This document shows, piece by piece, positions 9,978 to 20,851 of a DNA stretch of 64,000 nt (positions are counted from its first letter, which is position 1; every line of letters starts with the position of its first letter). The DNA comes from Saccharomyces paradoxus (lineage: Eukaryota > Ascomycota > Saccharomycetes > Saccharomycetales > Saccharomycetaceae): assembly GCF_002079055.1 (NCBI RefSeq), contig NC_047497.1, positions 1 to 64,000 of the forward strand, read 5' to 3'. The notes beneath the pieces were generated by a model, which was not told the DNA's origin, searched no databases, and saw only the letters and a list, made by a program, of their open reading frames with translations. The position numbers and the translations under genes were made by a program.

Positions 9978-12092
9978 TCAGGAAAAGAAGTCTTCAAAAT
10001 TACTCCACCCGGAAATAGCTGTATCAAAAAAGTCACTCGAAGATCCTAATATATTATCGATGAAATTTCCGGAGAAATCTATTGAAGGCCCCTCTAAATC
10101 ATTTAATATAGTCGTTAAATTGTTTTCAGCTGCGTCTTTTTCTGTTTTGGGCCCTTCATCAATACGTTTCATCACTTTGCCAAAAGCACTTCTCCCTATT
10201 TTTTCCATTGATATGATAATAGAAAAGTAATAGGAGTTCTGCCAAATTTGGGTTAGGGGTTTCAACTTTTCTTGGTGAACATGGTCAAATATGTTTTCCA
10301 TTTCTTTAAATGCAATTTTTAGTGAAATACAGCTATTGTATGGACCCTCAAAATCACCAGGACATGTAGGCTGAGTTAGCGTGGATGTGTTTCTCTGTAT
10401 GAAAAATTGGATATCTTTATTTTCCATATACTGTAAAAATATAGTGTAAATTTGAATTAGTGCTCTGAAAGCGTCCACATAAACAAGAAACAACGCATTG
10501 TTCAAATGGGGCCATTTTTTTAAGAAGCAAGATGAGTTGGAAGATACCTTATTATCATCTAATTCAAAATAGCCTTCAAGGACTTTAAAGCACAAATGCA
10601 GTGAATTCAGTGGAGCAAGGACACTGAAATTGAATATTCTGGGATTGAGATCTTTATGTGTCAAAGTATAAAGATTGGATAAACTTCCTATCATATGAAG
10701 GGTTGTATGCCATAACTGGAGTTCTGTAAACTCATTACCAACTAAATTGGATGTATTTAAGTAAAAAGGCAATGGCTTAAACATTTTCATGGTGAATTTT
10801 TTTAAGTCCTCGATGATGAGTGGGATGTCAGGCGATGTTTCACGAGCATGAATTTGTTTCATAATATTCCTTAGTTTTAATGTTGTTTTATAGAGAAGGA
10901 TGTCCCCCGATGAAGAATAGTTTTCTAGGCGTACCTTGTTTACAAAATCATCGTTGATCCTGACCGGAATTCCTGTAGAAAGTGAAATTTTAACGTCTGT
11001 GAATAATATCCATAACCACAACCTCTCCAAATAAGGTATTTCCTCTATTGGGTGATTTTCATCCCTGAACAAACGACGAAGATCTTCATTAAGACCCATA
11101 TGGATAGCTGTGTCAATTGTCAGCCCATGAATAAATATGCAATGCGATTGATCACCTCCGTCGAGACCCGCCACATTTACGTACAGGTAACGTAAAAATA
11201 AAAATTCCACACGCTCAATATAAAAGACTTTGGCCGAAACAAAAGACGTTAAAACTTTATGAAAGACTTCAATAGCCTCTGGCACTTCTTTTGGATGGGA
11301 TGCTAAGCACATAATGGCTGTCATTACGCCCACTTTGTAATAGTTTTTTTTACTGTCTAGATTAAGGGCAATTACTGTATGCTGGCCAGTTTTTTGATTT
11401 CTTGGGCCTTTAACAAAGCAATCGTTCAGGTCCTTTAGTACTTTTTCTTTACGAACAATTTGGTAACTGTCGTAAAAATCGCTAGCAAAAAAATCAGCTA
11501 AATGTTGACGCAAAACTTCATAAGTTGGAAGTGATTCGCATAAGTGTTCAATAACACTGGGTGAACCTGCTTGAGGTGGGGCAGTCTCAATGGAACTTAT
11601 CTCTGAAAGTGTCGAGTAATGATGTTCTTTTTTCCAGTTGTTACGACTGAGTTTTAAAACTTTCCATATCTCCTCTCTATATTTGGCAAAAGTGTCTGTT
11701 TGAGTTGCTAATATTGCTCGATACGACGTTGGTCCATAAAGAATGTGCCTATTGTGCTTTGAAGATAGGTATCTCATGTTGTAAAGAGGATTTTGTCCTT
11801 CATGAATGTCGGGCTCAGATTGTTTTGTTAGCTGAGATTCAAGTTCTTCAATACGACGAGCCATCTCCAATTTTGAACACCTCCTGTATTTTGCCCTGAG
11901 TTGGTCCTCCTTGGCGGAAGTATTTTCTTTATAGTCACATTGCTTTCGATTTCTAGAATAACAACTTCCACATAACGGTCTTGCCCTATCGCACTTCAGC
12001 TTTCTTACTCTACAAAAGTGGCAAGACTTTGCAGGCTTTCTTCTACTCTGCTTACCCAAATTGTCTTTCTGTTTAAGTTCCGTATTCTTCAT
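9978..12092 (-). CDS. Zn(2)Cys(6) transcription factor (YKL222C ortholog)
   Basis: A 704-residue fungal zinc-cluster regulator. Near the N-terminus six cysteines at 24, 27, 34, 41, 44 and 52 form the C-X2-C-X6-C-X6-C-X2-C-X7-C binuclear cluster that binds CGG half-sites. A basic linker and a short coiled-coil-like helix (MARRIEELESQL) at about 77-88 probably mediate dimerisation. The central 250-450 region resembles the fungal-specific middle homology domain. Length matches S. cerevisiae YKL222C (705), and the divergent neighbour MCH2 is conserved. YKL222C is uncharacterised and related to the drug-response factors YRM1 and PDR8. Its target genes are unknown; control of MCH2 across the shared promoter is possible but unsupported. 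Start: first ATG, 23 codons before the cluster. Confidence 0.93.
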   Translation of the reverse strand: MKNTELKQKDNLGKQSRRKPAKSCHFCRVRKLKCDRARPLCGSCYSRNRKQCDYKENTSAKEDQLRAKYRRCSKLEMARRIEELESQLTKQSEPDIHEGQNPLYNMRYLSSKHNRHILYGPTSYRAILATQTDTFAKYREEIWKVLKLSRNNWKKEHHYSTLSEISSIETAPPQAGSPSVIEHLCESLPTYEVLRQHLADFFASDFYDSYQIVRKEKVLKDLNDCFVKGPRNQKTGQHTVIALNLDSKKNYYKVGVMTAIMCLASHPKEVPEAIEVFHKVLTSFVSAKVFYIERVEFLFLRYLYVNVAGLDGGDQSHCIFIHGLTIDTAIHMGLNEDLRRLFRDENHPIEEIPYLERLWLWILFTDVKISLSTGIPVRINDDFVNKVRLENYSSSGDILLYKTTLKLRNIMKQIHARETSPDIPLIIEDLKKFTMKMFKPLPFYLNTSNLVGNEFTELQLWHTTLHMIGSLSNLYTLTHKDLNPRIFNFSVLAPLNSLHLCFKVLEGYFELDDNKVSSNSSCFLKKWPHLNNALFLVYVDAFRALIQIYTIFLQYMENKDIQFFIQRNTSTLTQPTCPGDFEGPYNSCISLKIAFKEMENIFDHVHQEKLKPLTQIWQNSYYFSIIISMEKIGRSAFGKVMKRIDEGPKTEKDAAENNLTTILNDLEGPSIDFSGNFIDNILGSSSDFFDTAISGWSNFEDFFS

Positions 12093-12576
12093 CTTCTATT
12101 GATTATGAAAAGTATCTAGCTGCAGAATCATTATTTTCCGAAGTAATCTTTTTTTTAGTTATGAGCGCTGGATAGGTGACACGTACTCAGCTGCTATGTA
12201 CATCTAGGTCAAGGCGCTTTCCTATTTGGACGTTTTGCATATCTGTTTGGGTTCAAACTTGAAGTGCACACCCATCTTTTCAAGATTTTTATGATTCTCC
12301 GTTTTATGGCTATTCCCGCTCTAACATAGAAGCGATGTATGAAAGACAGTAATGATTTTTAAGGTGCTTTTAGAACCAAGATATTTTTCAAAGCACGGAT
12401 CAACAGTATGAAATAGTATATTCCGTTTTATTATTATTTCCATTCTTCAGATTTCCCAGCCAAACAAACATATATAAAAATGCCATCCAGTTTTCAATCC
12501 AGTATCATGCTATTGGTATAGAACTATATATCTGATACTAGTATATAATAACTCCAGCACTATTTACCATTTGATA
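12093..12576. promoter_or_regulatory. Divergent promoter YKL222C / MCH2
   Basis: A 484-bp intergenic region drives the two genes outward; its length is almost the same as in S. cerevisiae as I recall. A TATATAAAA-type box lies near 12,470 on the plus strand, about 100 bp before MCH2. No specific regulator site stands out. Confidence 0.5.
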
Positions 12577-13998
12577 ATGTCCGAAGAACAAAATGGGGAT
12601 CGTCACAACGATATCGAAACTAAATTGGATTTAATCGGTAAAGACGATATTGACGGGAATATTTCAACTTCTATTGACGTGCCTGATGGAGGATATGGAT
12701 GGTTTATTCTTCTGGCTTTTATTCTGTACAACTTTTCTACTTGGGGGGCAAACTCTGGTTATGCTATTTATTTAGCACATTACTTAGAAGATAATACTTT
12801 TGCTGGTGGTGGTAAATTAGACTATGCTTCTATAGGTGGGCTAGCATTCAGTTGTGGGCTTTTTTTTGCCCCAGTTATAACATGGCTTTATCATATATTT
12901 CCGATTCAACTCATTATAGGCTTAGGAATACTGTTCCAAGGAGCGGCGCTTCTTCTAGCAGCCTTTTCTGTGACGCTGTGGGAAATATATCTCACACAAG
13001 GTGTTTTGATCGCATTTGGTTTAGCATTTATTTTTATACCCAGTGTCACACTCATCCCGCTATGGTTCAGAAACAAAAGAGCTTTAGCCTCTGGCATAGG
13101 AACTGCCGGAAGTGGGTTGGGCGGCATTGTCTTTAACTTAGGAATGCAAAGTATTCTAGAAAAGAGGGGTGTTAAATGGGCGCTCATTGCCCAGTGTATA
13201 ATATGCACATCACTGAGTACTATCGCGCTTATGTTGACCAGAACGAGACATCAAGGTTTATGTCAGCATAAAAAATCTTACAAGTTTGAATTGCTAGATC
13301 ACGATGTGCTTTCAAACTTTGCGGTCTGGCTACTTTTTGGATTTGTATCATTTGCTATGTTAGGATATGTTGTCCTTTTGTATTCCTTGTCTGATTTTAC
13401 CGTTAGTTTAGGTTATACCAGCAAGCAAGGCTCATACGTATCATGTATGGTGAGCGTCGGATCTTTGATAGGACGACCAATAGTGGGCCATATTGCTGAT
13501 AAATATGGACCACTAACGGTTGGTATGATATTGCACCTTGTCATGGCTATCCTTTGTTGGGCCATGTGGATACCTTGTAGGAATTTGGCTACTGCGATAG
13601 CTTTTGGGTTATTGGTTGGTTCTATTATGGGAACGATTTGGCCAACAATTGCCTCAATTATTGCACGCATTGTTGGTCTTCAGAAGCTTGCAGCTGCTTT
13701 TGGCATTACCTGGATTTTTATTGCAGCTTTTGCCTTGGTTGCTCCCATAATTGGTCTGGAACTTCGTGCAGTCAATACGAATGGAAACGATTATTATCGT
13801 ACAGCAATATTCGTGGGTTTTGCATACTTCGGTGCTAGTCTGTGCCAGTGGCTATTGAGAGCATTTATAATAGCTCGGGATGAGATTGCTGTGCGTGGGG
13901 GTTATTCAGCTGACCAAAATGAATTACACTTAAACGTTAAGATGACACAAATGAGTAAATGTCTTTTTCGTTACAAGCAATTACCTAGGAAAGTTTAA
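12577..13998 (+). CDS. MCH2: Monocarboxylate-transporter-like permease
   Basis: A 473-residue major-facilitator protein with twelve predicted membrane segments split by a cytosolic loop around residues 210-245. The first helix carries the MCT signature DGGYGW at 37-42, and SGIGTAGSGLGG in helix 5 is typical of the family. In S. cerevisiae the MCH proteins resemble mammalian monocarboxylate carriers but do not transport lactate or pyruvate across the plasma membrane, so the Mch2 substrate is unknown. Start: the frame can be extended two codons to a TTG, but the ATG at 12577 gives the 473 residues of the S. cerevisiae protein. The gene is intact. Confidence 0.94.
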   Translation: MSEEQNGDRHNDIETKLDLIGKDDIDGNISTSIDVPDGGYGWFILLAFILYNFSTWGANSGYAIYLAHYLEDNTFAGGGKLDYASIGGLAFSCGLFFAPVITWLYHIFPIQLIIGLGILFQGAALLLAAFSVTLWEIYLTQGVLIAFGLAFIFIPSVTLIPLWFRNKRALASGIGTAGSGLGGIVFNLGMQSILEKRGVKWALIAQCIICTSLSTIALMLTRTRHQGLCQHKKSYKFELLDHDVLSNFAVWLLFGFVSFAMLGYVVLLYSLSDFTVSLGYTSKQGSYVSCMVSVGSLIGRPIVGHIADKYGPLTVGMILHLVMAILCWAMWIPCRNLATAIAFGLLVGSIMGTIWPTIASIIARIVGLQKLAAAFGITWIFIAAFALVAPIIGLELRAVNTNGNDYYRTAIFVGFAYFGASLCQWLLRAFIIARDEIAVRGGYSADQNELHLNVKMTQMSKCLFRYKQLPRKV

Positions 13999-15892
13999 AT
14001 ATCACATCTATTGCCTACCGTTGATAAGAATGATAAAGGGCTGATAAAAAAATTTTTTTACTAGCTTTAGGATCAGTCTTTTCTTTTTATAAATAATTAT
14101 GGCTTGGTATAATCATCAATAAAACAATTGTCTTGCAAATTAAAATCTTATCGGTTCTCTAAAGGAGAATATTACTAGTCTTCGATTACCACTAAATACG
14201 TATTAGAACCATGAGAAAATGATGAAGCTATTTCAGGCCGATTATATTTCAATCTATACATATTTGATGGTATGTATCTATGTAAGATTTATGGATTTAG
14301 GTTCCACACAGGTTTATGTGTCATCGATATGTGTTATGAGTACAACGCTCTATGCAAGAAACTTAAGTAATAGTACAGTATTGTTTTCAATCAATCTACT
14401 ATTGACTATTCTCCGCTTTTCTATGTTTATCAACTTGGTCTTCCTGAGGGTAAAAACCAAATTTACGACAGTCACCTATACAACGAGTGACAGGATCTAT
14501 AAAAGCTCTTCGCTTTTAACGTATCTCCATTTCCTGGCTAATAGTCTTACTTAATATATAAGTTCCTGGACAAATTTTAAAAAAGAAATGACACATTTCC
14601 TACACTTTCGCCGTCACCAGAGGAACATGCGGATTTACGCGCTGTCATTCCTACAAACTTTAACCTTAACGCTAAATCATATTTCGCTTTCTAACGCCTG
14701 TTCGGTGCTTTCTGAGACAAAAAATAGAAAAAGGAAAGTGCGAGCTGCAAGAGGAACAAGGTTCAGACATCATGCATCTAACCTATTATCTACCAACCGA
14801 ACGTTCTACAAACCTTCTGACCAAGCGTTATTGACTGTATTAATGGTAAGTTTTTACACGTTTGAGTCTCTGAAGTCTTGTTGTGTAAGGATTAAAAATA
14901 AAATGCGTTTCCAGGTCATGGCTAAGAATCTTATTGCTCTTCAGCACTTACTCATCACTTGCCCGCGCCTAATACGAGATGGTTGTTAACAATTAGTAGC
15001 AAATAAAGTATCAAAAAAAAAATTCAAAAAAAAAAATCCAAAAAAGATGACAATCACAGCATTTTTGTTTTGGTTTTAAGCTTGGCGTCGCGAAGAGATT
15101 CATAGAGCTCTTAGCCAGATCGAAACCCTTAAATGTCTCACTCACAGCCATATATTCGATAATGTAGCCTCTATACACTTTTTCCAATCAACTAGTTCGA
15201 GAGTACTGACGGAAATTATCTTTCACCTGGCCATCCTGGATCCAATAACATTCCCTTCTAGATTAATTACTCCAGCTTCAAGAAACCCCTATCCATGAGT
15301 TATATCAATTATATTAAATGCTCCGCGTACAATATTACTCCCCTTGACAAAAACACGAATACAAAGAAAATTGAAAAGATATATCAAGGGATAGTACCGT
15401 CAATAAAATAACTGACATTATTAGGCTTACGAAATATTTTCGAAGACAGCGATGAGCTTTATAACCATACGCAGTTCTGTGAATCTTCGTTACAGGTGTA
15501 CAGAATGTAGACATATGCAAATAGCGTTCCATAAGATTTTCTTAAGGGCCATATGAAAACCATGAGACCATTGATTGCACTTTAAATATATCCAAATTGT
15601 CAAGAAAGGATTTCGTTGCGAGTTTATCGACAGTATTAAATCCTAAAATACAGGGACTATACAGTGTTACCTTCTTGAGGCCAAAAAAATCATGGCACAC
15701 ATGAAGACTTCGAGGAATGCCATAAAGTGGGGATGATGTAATATTTAGATAATATATCAGAAGACTACTGCATTCTACTTCAATCACCTCCCCTCATGAG
15801 GCAATATACAGCTTTCTCCCCTCAACATAATATAATGTTGATAGTACTATACGCACTATTAATAGTATTGAATAGTTGAATTAAATAAACGA
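13999..15892. other. Convergent MCH2-FRE2 intergenic interval
   Basis: About 1.9 kb between the 3' ends of MCH2 and FRE2. Two ATG-started open frames of 111 and 133 codons lie in tandem at 14,219-14,554 and 14,588-14,989 on the plus strand. The first is hydrophobic, the second basic with a RKRKVRAARG run. Neither resembles a family I know and both lack obvious promoters. Runs of A lie at about 15,010-15,045. From 15,050 to 15,890 I see nothing recognisable. Confidence 0.4.
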
Positions 15893-18028
15893 TCACCAAC
15901 ATTGATACTCCTCAAAGTATTCAATTGCTTTTGAAGATTTTTCCAAAACGATTTTTGCTGTTTCGTTCCTCACTTTGTCAACAAGAACAGGAGGTCCACA
16001 ACAAACCACAGATAATGAACCACTAAGCTCAGCCGCTTCATGCAGAAGTTCCTTAACATTTGGTCTCCCATGATGGAAAACAGCACCATCAAATTCAAAC
16101 GGGTTAGGTGATTTTTCTAAAGTAGTTGCCACAACAATGCCTTTTTCATCAGCTTTCTCATCCTGTTGGGTAATATCCAAACTATCATTAGAAGTTAATA
16201 GTGGAACTTGCATTGTGTTGTAGATGTGAAGTTGTACATTCAGATCCTTTAGACATATTAGCTCTTGTTTGTAAGCCTCGAGTACGTCGAACCCTCTAAC
16301 CGCAATTACTAATTTTACAGATTGTTTTCCAGCTGCCGCTGAGGTTTTACCAAGTTTAATCGCATGTGCAATAGGTCCAGGCAAACCGGTACCTCCAGTA
16401 AGTAACAATACATTATCATAATGATTAACAGGGGACGAAGAACCGTATGGTCCTTCTACAGCAAGTCTCATCGACGCCTTACCTTCATTGCAACACACAT
16501 ACTTTTTAACAAGTCTTGTTACTCCCTTTTTCTCCTTTAGAATAATAACCAGTTCACCACTTTTGGTGACTGAATCCAAAACAGTAAATGGATGTGACTG
16601 CCAGAAATATAGTGGATGTAAAAACGAAACGAAAACATACTGCCCAGGCTTGGCCCTCCATAGTCTTGCCGGTTTTTTAACTGTTAGCCTAATTAAATCA
16701 TCCCCGAATAGTTGCAAGGATGCCTTGGGGAAACCAAAATGTGACACTTTAAAAAGTCGAATAAGCCTGTCAACGATCCAAATCGCAATAGCAGTGTAGA
16801 TCCACTCAATACCACTTAAACCAACAACATGCTCCCAGCATGCATAAAAGAACAGTGCACCAAGGACTATATGAAGAAAAAGAAAAGCTTCATAAAAATA
16901 CTTTCTGAATACTGCAAAGGAAAAAAAAACCATTGTAGCGGCTAAGCAAAGCGCCGCTACCCCGAATTGCCAATATAATCGATGCTTACTTGTCGCCCAA
17001 GTTTTATAGGCCACTGTATAACTGGTATATGCAGCGCCATGAATCATAGCATCCAAAAACATCATTCTTCCCAACCATTTGTGAAACATAATGAAAGAGG
17101 TATACTTGATCCCAGAAATATACTCGAGAAAGTTGTTTCTCCCTGCAAAAAGAACTATTAATGGAAAGTGTGCGAACGCAAGGACACCACTTCTATCTGC
17201 CACATACCGGGCAACTTGAACTCTACGAGACATGAATATTATATTTTCAGGATCATACTCATAACCGTATGCCAAAAAAACGGTATGAAGCACAAGGTAT
17301 CCAAGTATAATGACACCTTCAAATCTAGTAGGTAAATAGCCAGTGAATATTTTAAGATAAGAGAAATCTGACGCATGTTTTCTCCCAATAGTAGGTAGAG
17401 TGAGGTATCCCCTTGCATATCTCACAATCTTTTGCTTGAATAGAACAGTTTTAAAGGGAGTGTAATTCATGTAATGAAGAATGCCTGCAGAAATCATGAT
17501 AGCGACAAAATATGCACATATAATACCACCATATATGTTTCCGACATCTAAATTAGCATAGAAGCCATGCCATGCATGATAGTAGGCTTTTCTTAATTGT
17601 GCATCCATTTCAACTGGATATGTCAGGTTTGCACTACCTTTGACATAGGGCACCATATGACTGGTTCCGTTGTTTAGAGCGTCATAAAACTCAGAATTAG
17701 TCATGTTTTGAAGTGCATCGGTATAGCTTGCACAGCTTTTTTTGATGGTACCAAATGTTTTTTCTAAGGTCTTGTTCGAGTAACCTTTTTCATCTAATGT
17801 TTCATAGATACAATTTAACATTGATTGAAACGCTGGTTTGTAAGAACATACAGGCGAGGAACGCTTAGACTTGCTGGTATACTCCCAAGTAACTTTTTGA
17901 AATATCCTCGTGCACGCATTAGTGACAAGCAAGGGCACCTTGTTACGGATAACTGTCTTTGCAGGCGAAGCTCTTGCTCCTGATAGGCAAAAAAGCAGAA
18001 TAGCACTCAAGAGTGACGTCCAATGCAT
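15893..18028 (-). CDS. FRE2: Ferric/cupric reductase, plasma membrane
   Basis: A 711-residue flavocytochrome that passes electrons from NADPH through FAD and two hemes to reduce extracellular ferric and cupric chelates before uptake. Signal peptide at about 1-20. A glycosylated lumenal region with several N-X-S/T sites precedes the membrane block. The ferric reductase domain has four bis-heme histidines at 316, 330, 386 and 400, with the expected 14-residue spacing. The FAD motif HPFT lies at 479-482, the NADPH-binding GGTGLPGP at 545-552, and the C-terminal CCGPP near 680. Length and sequence match S. cerevisiae Fre2. Aft1-type sites upstream fit induction by iron starvation. Intact. Confidence 0.97.
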   Translation of the reverse strand: MHWTSLLSAILLFCLSGARASPAKTVIRNKVPLLVTNACTRIFQKVTWEYTSKSKRSSPVCSYKPAFQSMLNCIYETLDEKGYSNKTLEKTFGTIKKSCASYTDALQNMTNSEFYDALNNGTSHMVPYVKGSANLTYPVEMDAQLRKAYYHAWHGFYANLDVGNIYGGIICAYFVAIMISAGILHYMNYTPFKTVLFKQKIVRYARGYLTLPTIGRKHASDFSYLKIFTGYLPTRFEGVIILGYLVLHTVFLAYGYEYDPENIIFMSRRVQVARYVADRSGVLAFAHFPLIVLFAGRNNFLEYISGIKYTSFIMFHKWLGRMMFLDAMIHGAAYTSYTVAYKTWATSKHRLYWQFGVAALCLAATMVFFSFAVFRKYFYEAFLFLHIVLGALFFYACWEHVVGLSGIEWIYTAIAIWIVDRLIRLFKVSHFGFPKASLQLFGDDLIRLTVKKPARLWRAKPGQYVFVSFLHPLYFWQSHPFTVLDSVTKSGELVIILKEKKGVTRLVKKYVCCNEGKASMRLAVEGPYGSSSPVNHYDNVLLLTGGTGLPGPIAHAIKLGKTSAAAGKQSVKLVIAVRGFDVLEAYKQELICLKDLNVQLHIYNTMQVPLLTSNDSLDITQQDEKADEKGIVVATTLEKSPNPFEFDGAVFHHGRPNVKELLHEAAELSGSLSVVCCGPPVLVDKVRNETAKIVLEKSSKAIEYFEEYQCW

Positions 18029-18283
18029 TATGCTCGTTGGGTTTCATAAACTTTGAATAAAAAAGACTTATATTACAATACTGTAGCAAAAATTTCATGT
18101 TTTCTGCACTTTATATAAGCAGTGACAAATTAATGATACCTTACAATAACCGCATTTTGTGTATGTTGTCCAAGAAAGGAGGGATTTTTTCACCAGAAAA
18201 GGATTCAGAAAGCAAGAGAACAGCAATATCGTTTAGAATGTAGAATGCTAGGTTGCTTGCTAATTCTGTTATGGCATGAATGA

Positions 18284-18291
18284 TACACCCA
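18284..18291 (+). promoter_or_regulatory. Aft1/Aft2-type site upstream of FRE2
   Basis: TACACCCA fits the YRCACCCR iron-regulon consensus. It lies about 256 bp upstream of the FRE2 start. Motif match only. Confidence 0.5.
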
Positions 18292-18449
18292 TATTTTCAA
18301 CAAAATCAATATCTACTAGTGTGATTGACCCAACTTTTTATCAATGCAACCATTACCGATATTTGATCTTGATTTAACGAGTCGACTTTTTTTATTACGT
18401 CAAAATTCACTTGTTTTCCTATAAACCCGAAATAAAGGCAAAAAGACCT

Positions 18450-18456
18450 GGGTGCA
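18450..18456 (-). promoter_or_regulatory. Aft1-type site TGCACCC upstream of FRE2
   Basis: GGGTGCA on the plus strand is TGCACCC on the minus strand, the core Aft1 motif. It lies about 420 bp upstream of FRE2. With the site at 18,284 it gives the paired layout common in iron-regulon promoters. Confidence 0.6.
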
Positions 18457-18499
18457 CTTAACGAAGAGGTACAATAATCATCCTATTTTAGAGTCATAG

Positions 18500-20851
18500 A
18501 ACGCAATGAATTTTGACAGTATTCTATGCGGTATACTTTAAGGCACCTCTTGGTACGGTGGCATCTAATCCGGTAGTTCATTTCTGGTGCATTCGCAGAG
18601 TCAATATTTGGCTAGCTGTATTTTCGGGATGAGGCACCATGCTGTTCATTGTTGTGGTTATCCCTGTAGCGTATTCAACTGCCCCTTGATTGTAATTTAA
18701 ATTATGCTGCCTATTTGCCCTTTAAATTATTTTTTGTCGAATACATTCTCTACCATTTCATAGTGAAATTTTTTATAGTAATTTGAATCTAAAAACGGAA
18801 AGTGTTTATACATTCACCAATGATAAATATCCAATAAAATTTGGTATTTTTCTCGACTAAAACAGCATCCAGTAGTCAGGAAGATATTCAAGACGGCGCA
18901 AAATCAGCATTTCCCCTTATCCGTTTTCAAAACGCTTACAGAAAGATCGTACTAACATTTTAGCTGGTAAAGTTCTTGAATATCTTTAAGGAGGCAGGTT
19001 AAGTCTTTGAAGTGATAAAAAAAGTCATCTTCGGCTAATCTAAAATAGGGATAACTTTTTAAGATCAAAGCACTGCCTTCAATTTCGAGATTCCTCTCAA
19101 CGGTCTAGCTTAGTCTTGCTTTTTGTTAAAGCAGCGTCGTCCTAAAAAACAAAGCTTACCTTTTTTTACATCCTATAGTGTAATCCAATCCACATATTGG
19201 CACATCCTAAACCGAATATAGTTCACTTATGAACGGCCAATGAACCACTTGTACCAAGTCCCACCGATACTTAACACTAGCTAGGGGGTCGAACGGTCAA
19301 GCTTATACGAATGTTATCAATGTAACATTTGTCCATAGCGAGTGAGAAAAATGAACTTTCCAAGAATGTGGCAAGATTTCAGATTTCAGGCCATTCTTCA
19401 ACCACTTTGCACTCCGGATGAAATGCTTTTATAAGAAAACATCCTGGTTTGGGAGTATACTGGTGGGTGAAAAGTTCAAGATTGTACAACTGATCATTCT
19501 TGTTTTCTTTCCTCCTTAGCAAATACAATTCGGAGCTTTATGACGCTCTTTTATAAGCCTTTCTTATAATGTAGTCTAGTATGTAGACGTTTGTAAACAC
19601 AGGTGATTTCTTACACTCCTCAATTTCAATTCAGCTAAATCTGCTGATTATATTCGTTCACTAGGCCAGATCGCTCTAAAAGCTATGATTTTTTGGCCAG
19701 TTCATGATGCCCACATATTAAATAACTTAATATTTGTACTTGATATCCGCACTGTGAACGTTTGTCTGAAGTCATCGTGACTGTTGAAATATTAATTGCA
19801 AGACATGATGGGAAAAATTTAAGTATATTTGCAGGTGAGAACTCTATAACGCTACCGTTGAAGAAAGAAGACTTCAATCGTGGTGCTATGTGTTTGTTTG
19901 TAAGCTTTTGGAAGTTTTACACTCACCGCACGCACACTATTTTCTTTAGCACGAGGTATAAGTTTCCCTTTCATGAAAAGTCCTCCTTTTGAAAGACCAA
20001 GAACACTCTTAATTTGTGTATACCGGTTAATAATACGTCTTCTAGCGCTTGATAATTGTATTTTTTCGTACCTCTCTCCCACCTTATACAGGTGAATGGG
20101 CCATAATAACGCGTTATTTGTAACAAAATACATAGTTCTCCTCTTCATTTTTAACGCACTCATAATATGGCTCCACATGATGATACTAAGTCGTTCTTGG
20201 ATACCGCGTGAGGACTTGGGTCTCACTGCTGGTTGCGGGTATCAATATTACAGTAATGTAAGGGAAGCACTTAAATTAAAAAGAAGAAGAAAACGCTATT
20301 CTGTTATTTTAAGAGAAGATTCGGTCCCATGGATTATCTACAGCATTTACAGATTCGGGTTTTCCTATTTCCAAATTCATTTGATTTCCACTTTTGAATC
20401 CTGAGATATAAAGTTATACTCAATAGGTAAAGTTGTCAATAACTTCATTTGCAACCCAAGAAAGAACAGTAAAAAAAAGTTTCTTGTAACCATTTAGCCA
20501 TGAACTTGGAGCTGCTAATTTGGGGTAGGGCCAAGTCATCATCCTTTTGCGGGGATAAGATCACTCAATCTGCGCCGCAGGACACTGAGAATGTACCATT
20601 AGCACTCTATTTTCGCCTAAACAATATTATTAGATGTTTTAATTGCCAAACACATCTTGTGGATTCACAATCGCTGGCAAATATTATTCTTTTTCAATAC
20701 TTTACTGGAATTCTTAGGGAAACATAATTCTAGAATACAGAAGGAAAGCACATACTCCGTAATTGGTCTGTGAAGTTAATGTGAATGAGCGAAGTGGTAA
20801 TTTTTGCTTAAGTTATATTTTGAGGTCTACATTGGGAGCTTTTTCAAGTTA
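18500..20851. other. Interval with decayed minus-strand coding-like fragments
   Basis: No intact gene between FRE2 and the COS pseudogene. From about 20,225 down to 18,970 the minus strand shows a series of coding-like stretches separated by stops and frame changes. One is the 124-codon frame at 20,226-19,852. Others are a frame at 19,877-19,683 containing SVIEFSPANILKFFPS, a stretch near 19,444-19,385 reading CFLIKAFHPECKVVEEWPEI, one near 19,375-19,290 containing MDKCYIDNIRISLTV, and one near 19,062-18,960 reading SYPYFRLAEDDFFYHFKDL and ending at a stop. They share strand and order, as expected of an old gene relic, but I recognise no family. A 102-codon plus-strand frame at 20,096-20,404 overlaps it. 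Confidence 0.4.

Noticed and set aside
19048-19057. TAGGGATAAC, like the first half of the I-SceI site
   Set aside because: Only about ten of eighteen bases match; chance is enough and there is no intein or homing intron nearby.
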